Translations under genes and position numbers: made by a program | Source: JASFEQ01 sp050122535 | Lineage (GTDB): Bacteria; Desulfobacterota; DSM-4660; Desulfatiglandales; HGW-15 | Direction: 5' to 3' | Assembly (NCBI GenBank): GCA_050122535.1 | Contig: JASFIT010000125.1 | Location: forward strand, 1-10,673 | DNA: 10,673 nucleotides | The notes under the pieces: generated by a model | Databases searched by the model: none | Told to the model about the DNA's origin: nothing | Seen by the model: the letters and a program-made list of their open reading frames with translations, nothing else | In this document: in pieces, positions 6,766-10,673 of the stretch | Numbering within the stretch: position 1 is the first letter of the stretch | Layout: each line of letters begins with the position of its first letter

Positions 6766-6783
6766 TGTTTCAATGATGCAACA
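6766..6783. promoter_or_regulatory. Candidate activator-binding dyad (proximal enhancer site)
   Basis: TGTTTCA (6766-6772), spacer ATGA, TGCAACA (6777-6783): an inverted pair matching at 6 of 7 positions. The half-site is the same TGTTKCA heptamer repeated at 6849-6888. It lies about 100-120 bp upstream of the predicted sigma-54 start site. Confidence 0.45.
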
Positions 6784-6848
6784 AAAATGCGTAAAGCAGA
6801 GGAAGACTTTAATCACAATGATCAAGAATTACAAAAACTTAAGTGGCA

Positions 6849-6888
6849 TGAAACATTATGCAACATATATTGCAACAAATTTGCAACA
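6849..6888 (-). promoter_or_regulatory. Phased TGTTKCA heptamer array (candidate sigma-54 enhancer/UAS)
   Basis: Four direct copies on the minus strand: TGTTGCA at 6888-6882, 6877-6871 and 6865-6859, and TGTTTCA at 6855-6849. Start-to-start spacing is 11, 12 and 10 bp, close to one helical turn, so all face one side of the DNA. The array lies about 185-225 bp upstream of the predicted sigma-54 start, directly after the activator's stop codon. Likely binding sites for the adjacent Fis-type activator (inference). Confidence 0.55.
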
Positions 6889-6921
6889 AAGGGAAAGCTA
6901 TAGGAATGAATAGACGGTGGA

Positions 6922-8667
6922 TCAGGGGGATAGGTCGTATTTTTTCATTTTGCGCCAGAGGGTCGTGCGATCCATATTGAGCTCCTTTGCCGTCTTACCA
7001 CGATGCCAATTATTTCTTTTTAGCATTTTCACAATGTGTTTTCTTTCCGTGTATTTGCCGAGGGAATCCGAATCCTGAGGTGGCTCTTCAGCTGGGCCGC
7101 CGGGGGCCATGCTCTTTTGGAGGGAAATGGGCAGGTGCCTATGTTCAATGATATGCCCCTGACAGATGATTAAAGCGTGTTCAAGGATGTTTTCCAACTC
7201 TCTGATGCTGCCGGGATAATCATAATTGAGCAGTGTCTCCATGGCATCTTCCGAGATTTTGTTGACCTGAATGCCTTTCACGGCGCTGAGCCGCTTTAGG
7301 ATATGGTCTATGAGAAGGGGTATGTCTCCTCGCCTCTCCTTTAAGGGGACCAATTCCAGACGGATGACGTTGAGGCGATAAAAGAGGTCTTCCCGAAACC
7401 TTTTTTCATCCACCAGTTTTGTCAAGTCCTGGTTGGTGGCCGCAATAATTCGCACGTCTACTTTGGTGGTTTTGCGGCTTCCCAGGGGATAGAATTCCCT
7501 GTCTTCCAAAACGCGAAGTAGCTTTGCTTGAAGAGACAAAGGCAAATCCCCGATCTCGTCCAAGAATATGGTGCCCTTGTCCGCTTCCTGAAATCGCCCT
7601 GGCTTGTCCCGGTCGGCCCCTGTAAATGCTCCCCTCACATATCCGAACATTTCAGATTCTAGCAAGTTGTCAGGCAGGGCAGCACAATTCACCTTGACCA
7701 GGGGGTTTTTGGCGCGTCTGCTGGCATTATGAATGACCTTGGCGAGAAGGTCTTTCCCTGTACCGGTGGGACCCTCGATAAGGACCGTGGCGTCACTGTC
7801 AGCCACCACGGGCAAGACCTCAAAAATCCTTTGCATGGATGGGCTCTTGCCGATCATGTCGTCAAAGGTGTAGCGGTTGGTGATCGCGCGGTTCAATTGA
7901 TAGATGAGGGAAAGATCCTGAATGGTGGCCAGGCCACCTACGACACGGCCCTGCTCATTTCGGAGGGCCATGTAATTGGCGCGTATTGGAATAGTATCAC
8001 CTTTCTTGGTTGTCAGAAGCCCCTTCCTGTTTGATCGAAGTTTTTCATCCTCAATGGATTTCTTCAATAGCGAAAAGCCGTCCTCGTCGGCTTCGCCCAG
8101 TATGATTGAACAAGGCTTTCCCAGGACTTCCTTGCGATTATAGCCGGAGATGGCTTCTGACTGGGTATTGAAGAAGGTAATATGTCCCCCACGTGTGACC
8201 GTAAAAACACCGATGTCCAGATTGTCCAGGATGATCTTCAAACGTCGCTCGTCATACCGTATCCTGTTGATGAGTTCTTCAAAGGCTGAATGGTCTTGAA
8301 AAATTTCGATACACCCCAAGGGCTCGCGGTTTATATCGTAGAGCGGTGTCACGATCTTGGTAATGGTACGCTTCTCATTCTGGCGATCGGTGATCTCCAC
8401 ATCAAAGCTCAGGGATTTCTGCTCGGCCTCCACCGCTTCGTGGTATTTGCATTCACCATGACAGAGCTCATTGCCAAAGACCTGGTAGCAATACTTACCG
8501 ATGACATCCTCCTCATTGTATCCAGTGAGCAATTCGGCGGCCCGGTTAAAAGAGGTAATCTTGCGATGGGCATCAACGGTAAAGACCCCTACGCGCAGAT
8601 CACCAAGCAAGGCCCACAATTGCTCATAAAAAACCAATTTGTCCTTTATAAAAGTCTTTTGAGCCAT
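6922..8667 (-). CDS. Sigma-54-dependent transcriptional activator (PAS-PAS-AAA+-Fis HTH)
   Basis: The 581-residue protein starts at ATG 8667 behind AAGAGG. PAS 1 covers about residues 12-130 and PAS 2 about 138-255. The AAA+ domain (~270-500) has Walker A G299-PTGTGK305, the sigma-54-contact loop GAFTGA (346-351), Walker B FLDE with D370-E371, and the FREDLFYRLN segment (R431) common to the family. A Fis-type helix-turn-helix closes it (~552-577, TAKELNMDRTTLWRKM). There is no receiver domain, so control should come through the PAS sensors rather than direct phosphorylation. PAS 1 holds C60-x8-C69-x3-C73, which could bind a metal or Fe-S centre or form a redox disulfide (inference). Family role: ATP-driven opening of sigma-54 RNA polymerase at a promoter. 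The likely target is the GG-N10-GC promoter just downstream. The AAA+ and HTH assignment is very secure; the signal sensed is unknown. Confidence 0.95.
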   Translation of the reverse strand: MAQKTFIKDKLVFYEQLWALLGDLRVGVFTVDAHRKITSFNRAAELLTGYNEEDVIGKYCYQVFGNELCHGECKYHEAVEAEQKSLSFDVEITDRQNEKRTITKIVTPLYDINREPLGCIEIFQDHSAFEELINRIRYDERRLKIILDNLDIGVFTVTRGGHITFFNTQSEAISGYNRKEVLGKPCSIILGEADEDGFSLLKKSIEDEKLRSNRKGLLTTKKGDTIPIRANYMALRNEQGRVVGGLATIQDLSLIYQLNRAITNRYTFDDMIGKSPSMQRIFEVLPVVADSDATVLIEGPTGTGKDLLAKVIHNASRRAKNPLVKVNCAALPDNLLESEMFGYVRGAFTGADRDKPGRFQEADKGTIFLDEIGDLPLSLQAKLLRVLEDREFYPLGSRKTTKVDVRIIAATNQDLTKLVDEKRFREDLFYRLNVIRLELVPLKERRGDIPLLIDHILKRLSAVKGIQVNKISEDAMETLLNYDYPGSIRELENILEHALIICQGHIIEHRHLPISLQKSMAPGGPAEEPPQDSDSLGKYTERKHIVKMLKRNNWHRGKTAKELNMDRTTLWRKMKKYDLSP

Positions 8668-8704
8668 CTTTTACCTCTTAACGGTTTTTATTTTGAAGTC
8701 AAAA

Positions 8705-8747
8705 ACCTGGTGCTCCCCCGCATAGCGGGATCTTCGATGGGCCAGGT
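8705..8747 (-). terminator. Branched terminator-like hairpin in the leader of the sigma-54 activator gene
   Basis: On the minus strand an outer stem, ACCTGG (8747-8742) with CCAGGT (8710-8705), encloses a perfect CCCGC/GCGGG hairpin (8729-8725 with 8721-8717, loop TAT) and is followed by a run of five T overlapping the stem end. This is terminator-like. It lies only ~38 nt before the activator start, so it would either end transcription coming from upstream or act as an attenuator. The outer stem is only 6 bp, so the call is tentative. Confidence 0.4.
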
Positions 8748-8786
8748 CAGATATATTCGGCTATGCCTTGGTCGATAGAAAGCGTC

Positions 8787-8954
8787 TTAAGTGATCTAAA
8801 GTTAAAAGTGAACTAAAGTGAGCTAAAGTTGAGGTGCTCGCCTTTGGCGAGGTCTATTATGAAATTGACAAAAAACTCATTCACTTTAGGCATTTTAGCC
8901 GAAGGTCCTGAGCGCAGTCGAAGGGGCACTTTAGAACACTTTAGGCACTCTAAA
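8787..8954. repeat. Facing AAAGT-type repeat arrays, interrupted by a dispersed repeat
   Basis: Plus strand 8787-8832 contains AAGT cores spaced 10, 7, 10 and 10 bp (for example GTGAACTAAAGTG at 8808-8820). 8882-8954 carries the inverted form, CACTTTAG, at spacings of about 10 (for example CACTTTAGAACAC at 8927-8939, 11 of 13 complementary to the example on the left). Between them sits a small perfect hairpin CTCGCC-TTT-GGCGAG (8837-8851). The right array is split by a GAAGGTCCTGAGCGCAGTCG-type segment (8899-8927), which resembles a dispersed intergenic repeat common in environmental bacterial genomes. The rest of the 522-bp gap (8668-9189) holds a candidate promoter and small hairpins but no credible gene. 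Confidence 0.6.
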
Positions 8955-9044
8955 CAGCATAGTGTAATGAAGCCCCTCTGGGAGCAAGCTCAAAGCCGGG
9001 TTCTCTAGCCCGTAATTCTTTACTGCTTGGTGTTATCTATTAGA

Positions 9045-9073
9045 AATTTAAGGGAGATATTAGAGGGTGTCAA
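9045..9073 (-). promoter_or_regulatory. Candidate sigma-70-type promoter for the sigma-54 activator gene
   Basis: The minus strand shows a perfect TTGACA -35 (9073-9068), a 17-bp spacer and TAAATT (9050-9045, 4 of 6 matches to TATAAT). Transcription from about 9038 would give a ~370-nt leader carrying the repeat arrays and the terminator-like hairpin before ATG 8667. It is the best-scoring pair seen by eye in this gap, with no experimental support. Confidence 0.4.
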
Positions 9074-9189
9074 GAATGTAATAGGTCAAGGAAGAAGGGA
9101 GGTGGGCGGCCTTGAGGCGCTTTTTCTCCGCTTCAGTACTGGAGAGGAACGGCATCAGCGCAATACCAAGGGACTGGCATGACAAGATC

Positions 9190-9585
9190 CTATTTCAGGC
9201 AGTTTTCAATGGCCTCCAAAAGTTCGTCCGGTTCTGGTGGTTTTTCAATATAGGCTTCCGGTTCTGGAATCTTTTCCCCTTTATATGCGTCTAAGACACT
9301 CTGAGAGTGGAGGAATGTCTTTTTGGCGAGGGCAGAAAGCATGATAACGGGAATGTCCTTTAGGTCAGGCTCGTTTCTCAATGCCCTATACATGGTTATT
9401 CCGCTCTCCCGTGGCATCATAATGTCCAGTATGACCAGAGATGGCTTATGCTTACGGGCTAGCATCAAACCCTCGGTTCCATCTTGGGCCGGAAGGGGTT
9501 TAAACCCGCTTGTTTCCAGCAGTGTTGTGATAAAGGTTCTCATGTCCAATTCATCATCAACGACTAAGACTCTTTTTTTCGCCAT
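9190..9585 (-). CDS. Stand-alone response-regulator receiver protein (REC), canonical active site
   Basis: The 131-residue protein has ATG 9585 behind GGAGGAG. It is a single REC domain with a complete phosphorylation site: D10-D11 (VVDDE), phospho-acceptor D54 (ILDIMMP), S84 and K115 (YIEKP). No DNA-binding or enzymatic output is fused. It is a close paralogue of the receiver at 6218-6622, aligned without gaps over most of its length, including DELDMRTF and the unusual KKTF-HSQS segment before YIEKPP. The S84-K115 stretch is about nine residues longer than in CheY, so this pair forms its own subgroup. Context: after a universal stress protein and a histidine kinase, and before the sigma-54 activator gene. 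The upstream kinase is a reasonable phosphodonor (inference). It may relay phosphate or dock on the kinase, the activator or an Hdr component. Confidence 0.92.
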   Translation of the reverse strand: MAKKRVLVVDDELDMRTFITTLLETSGFKPLPAQDGTEGLMLARKHKPSLVILDIMMPRESGITMYRALRNEPDLKDIPVIMLSALAKKTFLHSQSVLDAYKGEKIPEPEAYIEKPPEPDELLEAIENCLK

Positions 9586-9603
9586 TTTCTAGCTCCTCCA
9601 ATG

Positions 9604-9651
9604 AAATCATTTCGCTTCACTCGATGATTTTATAAAGCGCAACTTCGTTGC
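9604..9651. other. Two small inverted repeats upstream of the receiver gene
   Basis: AAATCAT (9604-9610) pairs with ATGATTT (9624-9630) around a 13-nt loop, and GCAAC (9639-9643) pairs with GTTGC (9647-9651) around TTC. They sit ~20-65 nt before the receiver start, in the 174-bp spacer after the stress-protein gene. They could be leader structures or remnants of a dispersed palindromic repeat. No clear promoter was recognised here. Confidence 0.35.
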
Positions 9652-9724
9652 TTGATTCAGTATTTAACGATTGCCCTCAGTGCTTGCTCAATTTTGCCCC
9701 TCTTAGGTGGCGTAGCGCCCTGTT

Positions 9725-9749
9725 ATAAAATCGCCGGGGGCGGTTTTAT
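9725..9749 (-). terminator. Probable hairpin terminator after the universal stress protein gene
   Basis: Eleven nucleotides past the stop codon (9760-9762), the minus strand forms ATAAAACCGCC / GGCGATTTTAT, 11 bp with one mismatch or wobble and a 3-nt loop. The stem base is A/T-rich, with a T-rich 3' arm rather than a trailing T-run. Terminator or mRNA-stabilising stem. Confidence 0.45.
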
Positions 9750-9759
9750 AGCGATTTTA

Positions 9760-10257
9760 TTAGTACATGCTGTCCGGCAGTGTGTATTGTTTGGCCGGAT
9801 TTCTGATGGCGATCACATGGCAATGTGCATATTTGGATACATTTGCCACGGTGCTCCCATGCACGATTCGGTCCTGTTCCGATTTTCCAAGGGCACCCAT
9901 CACAATCACATCGATATGATTCTTTTTGGCATATCGGATAATTTCTACGTCAGGAGATCCATTTTTGATCACATAGGTGTAATCTTTAAAACCACCCAAC
10001 CTGTTTTCGTATTCTTCTTTTAAGGCTGTCTCTGCAGCTTTCTCCACTTCTTCATTAAAGAAAACCTCGCCACCGGCGGTCCCTTCGGGAACATGCTCGT
10101 CCACGATATGCCTACAATAGGCGTAAGATGAGTGTGGAACATGCATGATATGCAGCTTCGCATTGTACTTTTTGGCCAGATCCAGTGCATGAAGAAAGGC
10201 GATATTGGCATCTTCAGAAAAATCAGTACAAAATAGAATGTTCTTATACTCTATCAT
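9760..10257 (-). CDS. Universal stress protein (UspA family, ATP-binding type)
   Basis: ATG 10257 follows GGAG with a 6-nt gap and gives 165 residues, a standard length for a single Usp domain. An in-frame extension to 10335 would run into the palindromic repeat and is rejected. Visible Usp features: N-terminal strand KNILFCTDFSE with D12, and the nucleotide-binding motif G121-x2-G124-x9-G134-S135. This motif marks the ATP-binding subgroup. The protein is cytoplasmic, with no signal peptide or membrane segment. Usp proteins bind ATP/AMP and modulate partners under stress or energy limitation, usually as dimers. Placement between a histidine kinase and a receiver suggests it belongs to the same signalling set (inference). 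An insertion of charged residues around 45-90 (EHVPEGTAGGEVFFNEEVEKA) is normal for this subfamily. Confidence 0.93.
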   Translation of the reverse strand: MIEYKNILFCTDFSEDANIAFLHALDLAKKYNAKLHIMHVPHSSYAYCRHIVDEHVPEGTAGGEVFFNEEVEKAAETALKEEYENRLGGFKDYTYVIKNGSPDVEIIRYAKKNHIDVIVMGALGKSEQDRIVHGSTVANVSKYAHCHVIAIRNPAKQYTLPDSMY

Positions 10258-10311
10258 GGTGGTCTCCTTTTTTGGTTTAGGGTTCTGAAACCATTTAAAA
10301 TTGTCTAAGTT

Positions 10312-10439
10312 GTCATTGCGAGCGAAGCGAAGCAATCTCGTTTTGCTTGAAAATGCGTGGAGATTGCCACGCTTGCGCGCCGAAGCGCTACAGCGCGCAG
10401 GCGCGTCCCCCGCATCGAGTGCGGGGTCCTCGCAATGAC
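10312..10439. repeat. Cloverleaf-like palindromic intergenic repeat
   Basis: Outer arms GTCATTGCGAG (10312-10322) and CTCGCAATGAC (10429-10439) are perfect complements. Inside are three hairpins: GCAATCTC/GAGATTGC (10332-10339 with 10360-10367), TGCGCGC/GCGCGCA (10374-10380 with 10393-10399), and CCCCGCA/TGCGGGG (10408-10414 with 10420-10426). The whole 128 bp folds as a four-way junction. The GTCATTGCGAGCGAAGCGAAG beginning is familiar as a dispersed repeat in many bacterial genomes. It lies between the kinase and stress-protein genes and may also act as a terminator or mRNA barrier. No transposase is present. Confidence 0.75.
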
Positions 10440-10455
10440 GGGTAGTTCGAATATT

Positions 10456-10673
10456 CTAGGGCTCGTTCTTTTGGCCAACTGGTGACTTCTCTTTTTCAGG
10501 CAGTTTGATAGAAAACTTTGACCCGCTCGACTTATCAGATTCCACTTCAATGACGCCCCTGTGCTCATCCACGATTTTCTTGGTGATCATCAAACCCAGG
10601 CCCGTTCCCCTCGACCCTTTTGTACTAAAAAAACTCTGGAATACCTTGTCCTTGGTCTCTTTATCCATGCCGC
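10456..10673 (-). CDS. Sensor histidine kinase, C-terminal part of the ATPase domain (partial, N-terminus outside window)
   Basis: The reading frame is open from the window edge to TAG at 10456-10458. The visible ~72 residues are the end of a HATPase_c domain: a GMD remnant of the G1 box (the preceding edge codons fit a DNGxGMD motif), the F box (VFQSFFSTK), the G2 box G-T-G-L-G-L, and the terminal strands GGVIEVES-like and GSKFSIKLP. The Met at 10668 is internal, since the motif continues upstream of it, so this is not a small protein. Histidine kinases phosphorylate themselves on His and pass phosphate to receiver Asp residues. The nearest receivers on the same strand are at 9190-9585 and 6218-6622, and a third is fused at 1-678. 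Sensor and dimerisation domains are out of view. Confidence 0.92.
   Translation of the reverse strand, partial: GMDKETKDKVFQSFFSTKGSRGTGLGLMITKKIVDEHRGVIEVESDKSSGSKFSIKLPEKEKSPVGQKNEP

Noticed and set aside
8290..8778. 162-codon open frame on the plus strand
   Set aside because: Mostly antisense to the PAS domains of the sigma-54 activator; no protein features.
10258..10335. Longer start for the universal stress protein (ATG 10335)
   Set aside because: The added 26 residues are encoded partly by the palindromic repeat. ATG 10257 has a strong GGAG and begins exactly at the first Usp strand.
10456..10668. A complete 70-residue protein starting at ATG 10668
   Set aside because: The ATPase-domain motif continues into the codon before this Met up to the window edge, so it is the tail of a larger kinase.

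Overview
The window reads as a single-strand block: nine genes, all on the minus strand, so transcription runs from high to low coordinates. The content points to an anaerobic, non-methanogenic bacterium, most likely a sulfate reducer or syntroph of the Desulfobacterota (former Deltaproteobacteria). The reasons are a bacterial sigma-54 activator and two-component proteins beside HdrA/MvhD/FdhB-type electron-transfer genes, moderate GC content, and intergenic DNA full of short degenerate repeats. The lineage is inference; no ribosomal or other phylogenetic marker is present.

Layout in transcription order. (1) 10673-10456: C-terminal end of a sensor histidine kinase, entering from outside the window, followed by a cloverleaf-like palindromic repeat. 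(2) 10257-9760: an ATP-binding-type universal stress protein. (3) 9585-9190: a stand-alone response regulator receiver. (4) A 522-bp gap with a candidate sigma-70 promoter, facing repeat arrays and a terminator-like hairpin. (5) 8667-6922: a sigma-54-dependent activator with two PAS domains, AAA+ and Fis HTH; its first PAS carries a Cys cluster. (6) A 299-bp interval from the activator stop codon to the next start, holding four phased TGTTKCA heptamers, one dyad and a GG-N10-GC sigma-54-type promoter. (7) 6622-6218: a second receiver, paralogous to the first. (8) 6076-2663: a very large HdrA with a complete GltD/NfnB-like NAD(P)H module inserted into it. (9) 2472-2050: MvhD. (10) 1927-782: an FrhB/FdhB-like iron-sulfur flavoprotein. 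(11) 678-1 (runs off the window): half of an HdrA flavodoxin-like core plus two [4Fe-4S] sites, fused in frame to a receiver domain.

How it may work together (inference): HdrA-GltD, MvhD and the FdhB-like protein form the core of a soluble flavin-based electron-transfer, possibly bifurcating, complex. It would link NAD(P)H to ferredoxin or another low-potential carrier. No HdrB, HdrC or hydrogenase large subunit is in the window. The upstream genes look like a dedicated signalling set: kinase, receivers, stress protein and a possibly redox-sensing activator. The activator probably switches on the sigma-54 promoter directly downstream of its own gene, which would transcribe the second receiver and the Hdr genes. 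The HdrA-receiver fusion at the window edge joins the signalling and redox halves in one polypeptide and is the most unusual gene here.

Every spacer between the redox genes holds a short-period (7- or 8-bp) degenerate repeat array. Three of these arrays start at, or one base from, a stop codon.
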